This document shows positions 18,431 to 27,830 of a stretch of DNA of 64,000 bases, in pieces. Source of the stretch: Phyllobacterium sp. OV277 (lineage in GTDB: Bacteria; Pseudomonadota; Alphaproteobacteria; Rhizobiales; Rhizobiaceae); contig NZ_FNIY01000001.1 of assembly GCF_900104355.1 (NCBI RefSeq), forward strand, positions 558,001 to 622,000, read 5' to 3'. The translations under genes and the position numbers were made by a program. Numbering within the stretch: the first letter of the stretch is position 1; each line of letters starts with the position of its first letter. Under the pieces are notes generated by a model. That model was not told the DNA's origin, did not search any database, and was given only the letters and a program-made list of their open reading frames with translations.

Positions 18431-19219
18431 ATGTCCGCCTTCTTCGACAATATCCCTTACATTCTCATCATTGCTGGCTTTGCCGCAGGCTTTATCGATT
18501 CGATTGCCGGCGGTGGCGGTTTGATCACCGTCCCGGCGCTGCTGCTATCGGGCATGTCGCCAGTGGAATCACTCGGCACCAACAAACTGCAATCGCTGTT
18601 CGGGTCAGCCTCCGCCACCATCGCCTATGCGCAAAAGGGGCATGTTCATCTGAAATCACAGCTTCCTTCGGCGCTTATGTCCTGCCTTGGCGGTGTCGGT
18701 GGTGCTTTGCTCGCCGGTTTCTTACCCGGTGATCTGCTGCGCGCCTTTTTGCCCGTCCTGCTCATTGCCATCGCGCTCTATTTTGCCCTGAAGCCCAATA
18801 TGGGCGATATCGACCGCAGCAGGCGCATGACGCCCTTCCTGTTCGGCGTGACAATTGTTCCGCTGATCGGCTTTTATGACGGCCTGTTCGGCCCCGGCAC
18901 CGGCTCGTTCTTCATGCTCTGCTTTGTTTCGCTGGCAGGCTATGGGTTGCTCAAGGCAACAGCGCACACAAAGCTTCTCAACCTTGCTTCCAATCTTGGC
19001 GGCTTTGCCACGTTCGCCTTTCTCGGCGTGATCAACTGGAAGATTGGCCTGTGCATGGGCGTTGCCCAGTTCCTCGGCGCGCGCGTTGGCGCCGCCATGG
19101 CCATGAAGAACGGCGCAAAGATCATCAAGCCGCTGCTGATTATTGTCTGTCTGGCCTTGGCGACCAAACTGCTGCTCGACCCCAGCAACCCGATCCGGGT
19201 GTGGATTGCAACGCTTTAG
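18431..19219 (+). CDS. TSUP-family (TauE/SafE) membrane permease
   Basis: This 262-residue integral membrane protein has about eight membrane segments in two related halves. The first half carries GFIDSIAGGGGLITVPALL and the second IGFYDGLFGPGTGSFFM, both signatures of the TSUP family. Known members export sulfite, sulfoacetate or related anions, and others have been proposed to move metals. The substrate here is unknown. The location between cobE/cobM and cobO suggests cobalt or a corrin-related use, while the nearby SoeAB-like genes could argue for sulfite. Start 18431 is chosen over 18368 because the family begins about there. Confidence 0.85.
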   Translation: MSAFFDNIPYILIIAGFAAGFIDSIAGGGGLITVPALLLSGMSPVESLGTNKLQSLFGSASATIAYAQKGHVHLKSQLPSALMSCLGGVGGALLAGFLPGDLLRAFLPVLLIAIALYFALKPNMGDIDRSRRMTPFLFGVTIVPLIGFYDGLFGPGTGSFFMLCFVSLAGYGLLKATAHTKLLNLASNLGGFATFAFLGVINWKIGLCMGVAQFLGARVGAAMAMKNGAKIIKPLLIIVCLALATKLLLDPSNPIRVWIATL

Positions 19220-19249
19220 AGTCTGCCAACGTGCAAAGAAGCGATCGGT

Positions 19250-19440
19250 AGTGGTTCGTGGTTCGTGGTTCGACAAGCTCACCATGAGGGAGAGTGAGGA
19301 TGCAACGTTAATCGCAAAAGTTGCAGCACAAAGGTTGCGGAAGATTGTGGCATAGGGATTGCACCGCAAAGATTGCAGAACTTAGCTCCCTTTCATCCTC
19401 ACTCTCCCTCATGGTGAGCTTGTCGAACCACGAACCACCC
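19250..19440. repeat. Palindrome family A copy
   Basis: Long inverted repeat with arms extending through GAGAGTGAGGATG on the left and CATCCTCACTCTC on the right, beyond the core CTCATGGTGAGC. Two GTTCGTG heptamers start the left arm. The central part contains three related ATTGCAGAAC/GTTGCAG words. It separates the convergent TSUP and cobO genes. Confidence 0.9.
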
Positions 19441-19477
19441 ACCAAGACCCTTCAACATTCAATGCTGCACCATACCT

Positions 19478-20116
19478 CTAAAACTCAATGCCCTTCTGCG
19501 CTTTGATACCGGAACGGAACGGATGCTTGATCATTTCCATCTCGGTAACGAGGTCGGCAAACTCAATAAGTTCGTCCTTGGCATTCCGCCCGGTTATAAT
19601 CACATGTTTCATATGCGGTTTCTGCTTGAGCACCTCGATGATTTCCTCAACGGGCAGGTAGTCATAACGCAGCGCGATGTTCAGTTCATCGCAAAGAACG
19701 ATGTCCGTTTTATCATCAAGGATCATGGTCTTGGCCTGCTCCCACGCATCGCGCGCCATGGCGATGTCGCGAGCGCGGTCCTGCGTTTCCCAGGTAAAGC
19801 CCTCACCCATGGCCGAGATCGTCACCTGCTCGGGAAACTTTTCCAGAACCCAGCGTTCGCCCGTATCCCATGAACCCTTGACGAACTGGATAACGCCAAT
19901 CTTCATGCCATGACCGAGCGCCCGGAACACGACGCCGAAACCCGCCGTCGACTTGCCCTTGCCCTTGCCCGTGTTGACGATAACAAGACCTTTTTCATCT
20001 GTTTTGGTCGCAAGGATTTTGTCGCGCACGACCTTCTTTTTGCGCATCTTGTCCGCATGCCGCGCGTTGACTTCCTCTTCGGTCAGGTTCAACAATTTCT
20101 CTGATTTTTCAGCCAT
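19478..20116 (-). CDS. cobO: Cob(I)yrinic acid a,c-diamide adenosyltransferase CobO
   Basis: This 212-residue enzyme transfers adenosine from ATP to the reduced cobalt of the corrin. The P-loop VNTGKGKGKSTAGFGV near residue 47 and the later LCDELNIALRYDYL are diagnostic of the CobA/CobO/BtuR type rather than PduO. GGAAGGAAA sits 7 bp before the ATG. It is the last gene of the riboswitch-preceded cobP-W-N-O group, 26 bp after cobN. Confidence 0.94.
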   Translation of the reverse strand: MAEKSEKLLNLTEEEVNARHADKMRKKKVVRDKILATKTDEKGLVIVNTGKGKGKSTAGFGVVFRALGHGMKIGVIQFVKGSWDTGERWVLEKFPEQVTISAMGEGFTWETQDRARDIAMARDAWEQAKTMILDDKTDIVLCDELNIALRYDYLPVEEIIEVLKQKPHMKHVIITGRNAKDELIEFADLVTEMEMIKHPFRSGIKAQKGIEF

Positions 20117-20142
20117 TTGGCGTTTCCTTCCGAATCATTGTC

Positions 20143-23100
20143 TCAGGCGGCAAGCTTGCCGAGTTCAAATCGTGCCGAGTTGGAACGCGGCACCCAGAAG
20201 CCGCGCTCTACGGCCTCTTCAAGCTTTTCCGCGATGTCGCGCAGGGCATGCGGGTTCTTGTCTTTCAGGAACGCCCGCACACCATCATCCATCAAAAACG
20301 CCTGATAGACAGCTTCAAAATGGTGGTTGCGCACGGCGCCTGTCGTTGCCGCAAAGGCAAAGAGATAGTCGACCGTTGCCGCCATCTCGAAAGCGCCCTT
20401 ATAGCCATGGCGCATTACACCGGCGATCCATTTCGGATTGGTGACGCGGCCGCGCACCGTGCGCCCGATCTCTTCCTCAAGCGTGCGGATAACGGGCTTT
20501 TCGGGGCGTGAATGGTCATTGTGATAAATGGTCGGGCGCTCGCCGGAAAGCTGTTCGACCGCCGCCGACATACCACCCTCGAACTGATAATAATCATCGG
20601 AGTCGAGCAGATCATGTTCGCGATTGTCCTGATTTTGCACCACCGCTTCAACGGTGCGCAAACGCTCCTCCAGCAGCCCGCGCTCCGCTTTACCGTCTTC
20701 ACCAGCGCCATAGGCATAGCCGCCCCAGACGAGCCATGCTTCGGCAAGATCGTCGCGCTTGTCCCATGCCTTTTCGTCAATCAGCGTCTGCAAGCCTGCA
20801 CCATAAGCACCGGGCTTTGAACCGAACACGCGAAAGCCAGCCCTTTGCCGTGCGGTCTTCTCATCAGCACCTTCGGCCATGAGCCGCGCCTGTTCATCGC
20901 GCATACGCTTGGCAATCGGATTGTCTTCCGCATCTTCCTGCAGAGCGCCAACAGCCCGCACCGCCTTGTCGAACAGCGCAATCTGGTCCGGAAAGGCATC
21001 CCGGAAAAAGCCTGAGATACGCAAAGTCACATCCACACGCGGACGGCCAAGCATGGCGGGCTGAATAATTTCGTAGCCGGTGACGCGCCGTGACGCCATA
21101 TCCCAGACGGGTTTGACGCCAATCAGCGCTAGCGCCTGCGCGATATCATCACCGCCGGTCCGCATATTCGAGGTGCCCCATGCGGTGAGCCCAAGCGATG
21201 TCGGCCATTCGCCGTGATCCTGCGTATAACGGCGGATCAGAAGCTCAGCGGATTTCTGTCCAAGCTCCCACGCAGCAGGTGTTGGCACAGCGCGGCTATC
21301 AACGGAAAAGAAGTTGCGTCCTGTCGGCAGGACATCAGGACGCCCGCGCGTCGGCGCACCCGATGGGCCCGGTGCAACAAAACGCCCGGAAAGCGCCGTC
21401 ATCAGCCCGGTCATCTCAGCCTCGCCGCAGGCCATGACAGCTGGATGCAAGTTCGTGCGAATGCCTTCCAGAACCGCTTGAGTCGCCTGCCATACGTCCG
21501 GACAAATGGTTTCACCGGCCACCAGCTTTGCCGCCAGCAATTCAATACGCTCAACGGTGTCGCCCGCAATACGCCAAGGCTCGTCGGTGACCGCGTTCAG
21601 AATATCCGGCCGTTCCGCAGTCCACGCCGCAGCCATTTCGCAATCGAGCGGATCGAAACCGGCAAAGCCAAGATCGCCAGCAATGGCGCGTTGCAGGCTT
21701 TGGTCCGCACCATCACCCGAACCGCGTGGGACACGCGCCAGTGCCACCACCAGATCGGTCAGCAAACGCCCTTCCGGCGACAGTCCAAAAATGTGCAGGC
21801 CGTCGCGAATCTGCATTTCTTTCAAATCGCAAAGATAAGCATCGAGCTTTTGCAGGGCGAGATCATCAGGGTCATGATCATGAATACCCGCATCGCTATC
21901 AAGGCCGATATCCCTGACCAGATGCAGGATTTGCACCTTGAGCCGCACCAGACGCCTCGGATCAACGCCCGAAGCCTCATAATATTCATCGACCAGCGCT
22001 TCCAGATCTTTTAATGGCCCATAGCTTTCCGCCCGCGTCAGCGGCGGCGTCAGATGATCGATGATGACGGCAGAGGAACGGCGTTTTGCCTGCGTGCCCT
22101 CACCCGGATCATTGACGATGAACGGGTAGATATGCGGCACAGGCCCAAGCACCACCTCGGGAAAACAGGTTTCCGACAGCGCCAGCGATTTGCCCGGCAG
22201 CCATTCGAGATTGCCATGCTTGCCGACATGCACGATCGCATGGGCATCATAAACGATGCGCAGATAAGCATAGAAGGCGAGATAGCCATGTGGCGGCACC
22301 AGATCCGGCGAGTGGTAGGTGTCCTTTGGATCGATATTGTAGCCGCGTGCAGGCTGGATACCGACGAGGACATCACCAAACCGGCTCAGTGGCAGCGCAA
22401 AGCCGCGCGCGCTATCAAGGAAAAATGGATCGTTCTTTGGCTCGCCCCAGCGCGCCGTTACCTTCGCTTGAATCACATCGGGAAGCGCCTCAAAGAAGCT
22501 CTTGTATTGATTGAGTGAAATCGTCTCGCGAATATCGCGTCCATCGCTGGCCGCGTTGGTGGGACCCGCCATCAAATGATTGATCAGCGCCTCGCCATTA
22601 TCTGGCAGATCGGCGACACCATAGCCCGCATCGCGCAGGGATTTCAGCACCTGCCATGTGCCCGCAGGCGTATCAAGGCCAACACCATTGCCCAGCCGTC
22701 CATCCCGATTGGGATAATTCGCCATGACAAGCGCAACGCGCCGCTCCTGCGGCTTGCTTTCACGCAGACGCGCCCAGTTGAATGCCAGCTCAGCCACAAA
22801 TGCCACGCGGTCAGCCTGCGGCTCGTGCATGACGATATTGGCTTCCACGGCTTCATCGAAATGCTGTGCCGACTTGAACGAAACCGCACGCGAAAGAACC
22901 CGGCCATCCACTTCAGGCAAGGCGACGTTCATCGCGAGATCACGCGCTGACAGGCCCTGATCGGACAGACGCCACTGCTCGGCACTGGAGCCGGAGAAGA
23001 TAACCTGCAGGACCATCGCACCATCATGCTCAAGCACAGTCGGCTTGCGCGCGGAACCCGGCGCAGACACGGCAAAGCCCGTGGCGTTCAGAACCACCGC

Positions 23101-23874
23101 AGGCGGTGCTTCGGCAAAAATGCTCTCCAGCGTTGCAATGGAAACCGGGTCTTTCAGGCTGGAAACAAACACCGGCAGCGGGTTGAGGCCCTTGGTGCGC
23201 AATGCCTCCAACAATGCTTCAACCGGTTGCGTCTGCCCGCTTTGCACCAGCGCCCGGTAGAAACAGATCGCCACGACAGGCGCACCATCCCGCCAACTCT
23301 GGCGCATCTCTTCCAGTGAAGGTGCTGCTTTCCCCGGCCACCACAACCCGGCTTTCAGCAGGGGTGCGGCTTCCTGCGGTTTTTCACCTGATTTGATCAA
23401 CGCGCCACAATAATCGAGAAAACGCTGCGCATTCTGCGCGCCGCCTTCCAGCAGATAATGCCAGAGTGCATCGCGATCATGCCGGGCAATGGTTGAAAAC
23501 CGGTCGAGCCCCGGATCGGGCTTGTCATCCCCCGGCAGCACCGCAAGCTGCACCTTGTGATTAACAGCGCAGGCATGCAAGGCTTCCAGACCATAAGGCC
23601 AGTAGCTTTCGCCGCCGATAACCCTGACCACGATCAATTTCGCCTGTCGCGCCGTCCGCTCCACATAAGCATCGACGGACATCGGGTGCGACAGGCTCAT
23701 CATATTGGCAAGGCGCAGCGACACCGCGCCATCGCCCTGCCGCCGCGCGGAGGCAAGGCTCGCCAGTTCCGTATCAGCGGCAGAAAGAAACAACACATCT
23801 CCCGGCGTCTGGCCAAGGTCGATAGCCTCGGTCCCTTCAGCAATGGTGCCTTTCTGGGCAAGCAGGAGATGCAT
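20143..23874 (-). CDS. cobN: Cobaltochelatase subunit CobN
   Basis: This 1243-residue large subunit of the aerobic, ATP-dependent cobaltochelatase (CobNST) inserts Co2+ into hydrogenobyrinic acid a,c-diamide. It belongs to the CobN/magnesium chelatase BchH family; the middle contains HVGKHGNLEWLPGKSLALS, a strong family signature, and the C-terminal third has LTAWGTSNMRTGGDDIAQA. Length is close to the family norm. The AAA+ partners CobS and CobT are not in the window. It lies 18 bp downstream of cobW. Confidence 0.95.
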   Translation of the reverse strand: MHLLLAQKGTIAEGTEAIDLGQTPGDVLFLSAADTELASLASARRQGDGAVSLRLANMMSLSHPMSVDAYVERTARQAKLIVVRVIGGESYWPYGLEALHACAVNHKVQLAVLPGDDKPDPGLDRFSTIARHDRDALWHYLLEGGAQNAQRFLDYCGALIKSGEKPQEAAPLLKAGLWWPGKAAPSLEEMRQSWRDGAPVVAICFYRALVQSGQTQPVEALLEALRTKGLNPLPVFVSSLKDPVSIATLESIFAEAPPAVVLNATGFAVSAPGSARKPTVLEHDGAMVLQVIFSGSSAEQWRLSDQGLSARDLAMNVALPEVDGRVLSRAVSFKSAQHFDEAVEANIVMHEPQADRVAFVAELAFNWARLRESKPQERRVALVMANYPNRDGRLGNGVGLDTPAGTWQVLKSLRDAGYGVADLPDNGEALINHLMAGPTNAASDGRDIRETISLNQYKSFFEALPDVIQAKVTARWGEPKNDPFFLDSARGFALPLSRFGDVLVGIQPARGYNIDPKDTYHSPDLVPPHGYLAFYAYLRIVYDAHAIVHVGKHGNLEWLPGKSLALSETCFPEVVLGPVPHIYPFIVNDPGEGTQAKRRSSAVIIDHLTPPLTRAESYGPLKDLEALVDEYYEASGVDPRRLVRLKVQILHLVRDIGLDSDAGIHDHDPDDLALQKLDAYLCDLKEMQIRDGLHIFGLSPEGRLLTDLVVALARVPRGSGDGADQSLQRAIAGDLGFAGFDPLDCEMAAAWTAERPDILNAVTDEPWRIAGDTVERIELLAAKLVAGETICPDVWQATQAVLEGIRTNLHPAVMACGEAEMTGLMTALSGRFVAPGPSGAPTRGRPDVLPTGRNFFSVDSRAVPTPAAWELGQKSAELLIRRYTQDHGEWPTSLGLTAWGTSNMRTGGDDIAQALALIGVKPVWDMASRRVTGYEIIQPAMLGRPRVDVTLRISGFFRDAFPDQIALFDKAVRAVGALQEDAEDNPIAKRMRDEQARLMAEGADEKTARQRAGFRVFGSKPGAYGAGLQTLIDEKAWDKRDDLAEAWLVWGGYAYGAGEDGKAERGLLEERLRTVEAVVQNQDNREHDLLDSDDYYQFEGGMSAAVEQLSGERPTIYHNDHSRPEKPVIRTLEEEIGRTVRGRVTNPKWIAGVMRHGYKGAFEMAATVDYLFAFAATTGAVRNHHFEAVYQAFLMDDGVRAFLKDKNPHALRDIAEKLEEAVERGFWVPRSNSARFELGKLAA

Positions 23875-23892
23875 TCAGTTTTCCAGCCTCAA

Positions 23893-24945
23893 TTATACGG
23901 CAGCAGCGGTTACAGCCGATGTGATGGCTGCATTATCGATGTCATGCAAACCGATGACGACGAGACGCGTCTGGCGCTCTTCGCCCGGATTCCACGCACG
24001 GTCAAAGTAATGCTCGATGCGTGTACCGACAGCCTGCACCACCAGACGCATGGGCTTGCCGGGAACATCGGCAAAACCTTTCAGGCGCAGAATGTCGTGA
24101 TCGGCAATAACGGTCTTCAGCTTTTCAACAAAGCTCTTCGGTTCCGCAACCGGGCCAAGACCAACGACAAAGCTCTCAAACTCGTCATGATCATGCTCTT
24201 CGCCCGCTTCGTGTTCCATTTCATGGTGCGATTTGCGGTTGGCAATGTCCTGTTCAGTGCCAACACCCAGACCCAGCAGCAGTTCATTGCTGAGCTTGCC
24301 GAAGCTGGCCGAAACCATATTGAGCGAGCGGGACGAACGGCTCTGCACATCGCCGCGCACGCCATCAAGCTGCTTGTCACTGATAAGATCGGTTTTGTTG
24401 AGAACAATCAGGTCGGCAGCGCGAATCTGGTCTTCGAACAGTTCTTCCAGCGGGCTGTCATGATCGAGCGCTTCATCCTGAATGCGCTGGGCATCAACCT
24501 TGTCATGATCATCGGCAAAACGGCCTTCCGATACGGCAGAGGCGTCGATGACAGTCACAACGCCATCAACCGTTACCTGCGTCTTGATTTCGGGCCAGTT
24601 GAACGCTGCAACCAGAGGCTGCGGCAAAGCGAGACCCGATGTTTCAATGACGATATGATCAAAGCGATCAGGCCGATCGAGCAATTTGGTCATGGTCGGA
24701 ATGAAATCATCCGCCACGGTGCAGCAGATGCAACCATTGTTCAGCTCGATAACATCTTCATCGCGGCAGGCTTCGATGCCACAGCCTTTGAGCAGGCCAC
24801 CATCAACGCCAAGATCGCCGAACTCGTTGATGATCAGCGCAATGCGCTTGCCATTGGCGTTCTCAAGCAGATTGCGGATCATCGTGGTTTTTCCCGAACC
24901 GAGAAAACCGGTGATGACTGTTGCTGGAATCTTCTGACCCTGCAT
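23893..24945 (-). CDS. cobW: CobW, COG0523 GTPase / cobalt chaperone
   Basis: This 350-residue G3E-family P-loop GTPase has Walker A GFLGSGKT near residue 12, the metal-binding CxCC motif GCICCTV near residue 72 and a guanine-specificity motif NKTD near 188. A His/Glu-rich stretch around residues 232-250 ([16 protein letters not shown]) probably binds metal. CobW proteins deliver cobalt to the CobNST chelatase. AAGGGACAGG precedes the ATG. The upstream cobP reading frame runs 83 bp past this start in another frame. Confidence 0.94.
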   Translation of the reverse strand: MQGQKIPATVITGFLGSGKTTMIRNLLENANGKRIALIINEFGDLGVDGGLLKGCGIEACRDEDVIELNNGCICCTVADDFIPTMTKLLDRPDRFDHIVIETSGLALPQPLVAAFNWPEIKTQVTVDGVVTVIDASAVSEGRFADDHDKVDAQRIQDEALDHDSPLEELFEDQIRAADLIVLNKTDLISDKQLDGVRGDVQSRSSRSLNMVSASFGKLSNELLLGLGVGTEQDIANRKSHHEMEHEAGEEHDHDEFESFVVGLGPVAEPKSFVEKLKTVIADHDILRLKGFADVPGKPMRLVVQAVGTRIEHYFDRAWNPGEERQTRLVVIGLHDIDNAAITSAVTAAAV

Positions 24946-25474
24946 ATTCCTGTCCCTTCATTGTGAGCGGCAGCCCGGCTGCCACGAAATAGACTGTTGC
25001 CGCAGCTTGTGCCACGGCCTGATGGAGACGTCCGGCATGGTCGCGAAAATCGCGCGCCATGCGGTTCTCCGGAACGATGCCGAGACCCACTTCGTTCGAG
25101 ACCAGAACAATCGAACCTTGAAGTTTCGGCAGCGCTTCGACAAGCTGCCGCGTCTCGGCGGTGATGTTGCGCTCATCCATCATCAGATTGGTAAGCCAGA
25201 GCGTCAGGCAATCGACAAGAACCGCCTTACCCTCGCCAGCCACCCCTTGCAAAGTATCCAGCAGATCAAGCGGCTCTTCTATGGTGCGCCACAGTGGACC
25301 GCGCTGCTCTTTATGCAGGTCAATGCGTACAGACATTTCCTCATCCCACGCCCTGCCCGTTGCGACATAGATCGCATCAAGGCCCGACGCCTTGATCAGG
25401 CCTTCGGCAAAGCTGGATTTGCCCGAGCGGGCACCGCCGAGGATGAAAGTCACACCGGAATTGAGTTGAGGCAT
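24863..25474 (-). CDS. cobP: Adenosylcobinamide kinase / guanylyltransferase CobP, with extended C-terminus
   Basis: This 203-residue bifunctional enzyme phosphorylates and then GMP-activates adenosylcobinamide. The P-loop [12 protein letters not shown] is near residue 12, and [11 protein letters not shown] and [11 protein letters not shown] are also typical. The family usually ends close to VAAGLPL..K, at about 170-175 residues. Here the frame continues for about 30 more residues and overlaps cobW by 83 bp, which is unusual. I chose ATG 25474 because homologous sequence begins there; a longer in-frame extension to 25588 has no family features. It is the first gene after the cobalamin riboswitch. 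Confidence 0.88.
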   Translation of the reverse strand: MPQLNSGVTFILGGARSGKSSFAEGLIKASGLDAIYVATGRAWDEEMSVRIDLHKEQRGPLWRTIEEPLDLLDTLQGVAGEGKAVLVDCLTLWLTNLMMDERNITAETRQLVEALPKLQGSIVLVSNEVGLGIVPENRMARDFRDHAGRLHQAVAQAAATVYFVAAGLPLTMKGQEYAGSEDSSNSHHRFSRFGKNHDDPQSA

Positions 25475-25644
25475 CGCCGCTATTGCAACCGCAACGATCC
25501 ATCCATCAAAGGGAATGCGGGCGGGAAAACAAGCGAATGCGTCATACGAGCAGCCATAACAACCTCCGTGCTGGGCCTGAAGAGACATTACCCTTCAATT
25601 CTTGGGCAGGATTACCCTTAAGTGCTTCCTGGAAAAACACTCTA

Positions 25645-25835
25645 TGACTGGCAGGTCTCCTGGCTCACGGGTCGTCGAAGCAATGCCGCCTTCCCGGTTT
25701 CCCAGTGGCTGCCTTCTGCATATGCATCAGGCTTTGCATTGATCCTCGCCGCTCTACAGTCGCGGGGTCGGCTGCGGTGGGACCGCCCTTCAGGGTACGG
25801 CCGTCGCATTCCCTTTTGATCCCTTGGCCTTCGAC
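25645..25835 (-). promoter_or_regulatory. Cobalamin riboswitch (minus strand)
   Basis: Read on the minus strand, the region ends with the B12 box AGCCAGGAGACCTGCC at 25665-25650, a near-exact match to the conserved element. Upstream it contains GC-rich paired segments such as CGGTCCCACCGC and CCGACCCCGCGACTG, as expected of the class. It lies about 175 bp before cobP, so it should repress cobP-cobW-cobN-cobO when adenosylcobalamin is abundant. The outer limits are approximate. Confidence 0.92.
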
Positions 25836-25929
25836 CAATATGGGAACCAATCATGGGTTGGACGTTATTCATCCCTCACGAGAAATGTCAATTGAATGTG
25901 TGTTGTTTGGGAAGAGAGTGATGGGGGTG

Positions 25930-26060
25930 TGGTTCGTAGTTCGACAAGCTCACCATGAGGGACGGGGGTGATGCAAGGGAGTTTTATTTTGCCATGTTGC
26001 GGAGCTTGACTCCCTGCACGCTCCTCACTCCCTCATGGTGAGCTTGTCGAACCACGAACC
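25930..26060. repeat. Palindrome family A copy (short)
   Basis: Shorter family-A element with core arms TTCGACAAGCTCACCATGAG and CTCATGGTGAGCTTGTCGAA. One left-arm heptamer reads GTTCGTA rather than GTTCGTG. It is followed at once by a family-B palindrome, the two occupying the space between cobP's leader and cobQ. Confidence 0.88.
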
Positions 26061-26065
26061 GGCGG

Positions 26066-26229
26066 CGTTCACCCCCCTCTGCCCTGTCGGGCATCTCCCC
26101 CACAAGGGGGGAGATCACATTGACATTAACGCCTTTGCACAACAGGAAGTGTTGCAGATTGTGCAAGATGGTTTTGAAGGCTGATCTCCCCCCTTGTGGG
26201 GGAGATGTCCGACAGGACAGAGGGGGGTG
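26066..26229. repeat. Palindrome family B copy
   Basis: Complete family-B palindrome: left arm with CTCTGCCCTGTCGGGCATCT, inner segment with TTGCACAACAGG and TTGCAGATTGTGCAA, right arm with AGATGTCCGACAGGACAGAG. The left arm carries G where the right arm would predict A (GGGCATC against GATGTCC), so one pair is not complementary. It ends about 20 bp from the cobQ stop codon. Confidence 0.9.
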
Positions 26230-26248
26230 CCTATGCGGCGGATAAACA

Positions 26249-27712
26249 TCAATATCTGCCTGCAGCACATGCAAACAGCGCATCGATATCAATCAGCTCT
26301 TCCAACTGCCCCGCAATACTATCCAACGCGGCATCCACGCCAGCCCGATAGTCAAACTCGTCAGCAGCGATACCCATCGACCCCAACAGCGCCGCACGAA
26401 ACTGATCCGCGCCGAAAAGCCCGTGCAGATAGGTGCCGAACACCTTGCCGTCCTTCGATATCGCCCCATCATTCATACCGTTGATACGGGCAACGGGGCT
26501 GGAACAATCAGGGCCCGTCGTCCGCCCCAGATGAATTTCATAGCCACTCAGTGGCAGATCGAACTGCAGCGAATGCGCATCGACATTGCGCACGGTCTTT
26601 TCAGGTTCCATCACCGTATCGATATCGAGATGCCCGAGCCCTTGGGTTTCCGTCACGCTGCCCTCGATGCCATCGGGGTCGCGTACCGTGCGCCCGAGCA
26701 TCTGGAAGCCGCCACATATGCCGATGATATGGCCACCGCGCCGTCGGTGCAGGTCCAAATCCCTGTCCCAGCCATTTTCGCGGAACCGCAGCAAATCGCT
26801 GATTGTGGATTTTGAACCGGGAATAATCACCAGCCCAGCATCGGACGGCAGCCGCTCGCCGCTGCGCACCATCACCACATCCACCTGCGGCTCGGCCATC
26901 AGCGGATCGAGATCGTCAAAATTGGCGATGCGATCAAGCACCGGCACCGCGAGCTTGAGCGCCCGGCCCTCGCCTTTCACCAGACGTTCCAGCACGACCG
27001 AATCTTCGGCAGGCAACCGCGCCGCATCCTTCAGCCACGGCACGACGCCGAATGACGGCCAGCCGGTGAACTCAGTGATGGCTTTCAACCCGTCGTCGAA
27101 CAGCGAGACATCACCGCGAAACTTGTTGATGAGATAGCCGATGATCATCGCCCGATCTTCCGGTTGCAGAATCGCATGGGTCCCGACGATGGAGGCAATC
27201 ACCCCGCCCCGGTCGATATCGCCAACCAGCAGCACAGGCACGTTGGCGCGGGTGGCAAAGCCCATATTAGCGATATCCCCTGCCCGAAGATTGATCTCTG
27301 CCGGTGAGCCAGCCCCCTCGACGATCACGAGATCAGCGCCATCACGTACAATATCCCATGACGCCATGACAGCATCGAGCAGCTGCGCCTTGAATTTTTG
27401 GTAATCGCGTCCCTTCGCCTGCCCCCAGACTTTGCCCTGCACGATGATCTGGCTGCCGGTTTCCGATTGCGGTTTCAAAAGCACGGGATTCATATGCACA
27501 GATGAGGGCACACCACAGGCGACGGCCTGCAGCCATTGCGCCCGGCCAATCTCGCCGCCATCATCACTGACAGCGGCATTATTCGACATATTCTGCGGTT
27601 TGAATGGTCGAACTTTTAATCCACGATTGCGCGCAAGCCGGCAAAGTCCGGCCACCAGGACGGATTTCCCAACATCTGACCCTGTTCCCTGCAACATGAT
27701 TGCGTGTGTCAT
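26249..27712 (-). CDS. cobQ: Cobyric acid synthase CobQ
   Basis: This 487-residue glutamine amidotransferase amidates four side chains of adenosylcobyrinic acid a,c-diamide. The N-terminal domain begins AIMLQGTGSDVGKSVLVAG with its P-loop and continues FKPQNMSNNAAV. The C-terminal class-I amidotransferase domain has the nucleophile Cys in GICGGFQMLG near residue 330. I placed the start at ATG 27712, where family homology begins; an open frame extends further upstream but has no family sequence. No cobalamin riboswitch was seen immediately upstream. Confidence 0.94.
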   Translation of the reverse strand: MTHAIMLQGTGSDVGKSVLVAGLCRLARNRGLKVRPFKPQNMSNNAAVSDDGGEIGRAQWLQAVACGVPSSVHMNPVLLKPQSETGSQIIVQGKVWGQAKGRDYQKFKAQLLDAVMASWDIVRDGADLVIVEGAGSPAEINLRAGDIANMGFATRANVPVLLVGDIDRGGVIASIVGTHAILQPEDRAMIIGYLINKFRGDVSLFDDGLKAITEFTGWPSFGVVPWLKDAARLPAEDSVVLERLVKGEGRALKLAVPVLDRIANFDDLDPLMAEPQVDVVMVRSGERLPSDAGLVIIPGSKSTISDLLRFRENGWDRDLDLHRRRGGHIIGICGGFQMLGRTVRDPDGIEGSVTETQGLGHLDIDTVMEPEKTVRNVDAHSLQFDLPLSGYEIHLGRTTGPDCSSPVARINGMNDGAISKDGKVFGTYLHGLFGADQFRAALLGSMGIAADEFDYRAGVDAALDSIAGQLEELIDIDALFACAAGRY

Positions 27713-27830
27713 GGGCTTTGAGTAGCGGATATGTCTTTCTCTTCCTAGCCCCCGCCAAAACGCATCTCTGTCGTTGCGCGGCCCCGCGCTTGGGATAAAC
27801 TGCGGCCAAGAGGAATACAGGGAGGTTATC

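Noticed and set aside
23557-24966. Long plus-strand open frame opposite cobN and cobW (469 codons)
   Set aside because: Both minus-strand genes match known families end to end; this frame has no family resemblance and is a codon-bias shadow.
25642-25872. Small open frames across the riboswitch region
   Set aside because: They overlap the conserved B12 box and structured leader and show no protein family features.
27713-27830. Cobalamin riboswitch upstream of cobQ
   Set aside because: No B12 box was seen there, nor between cobA and cbiD; the only convincing one is at 25645.
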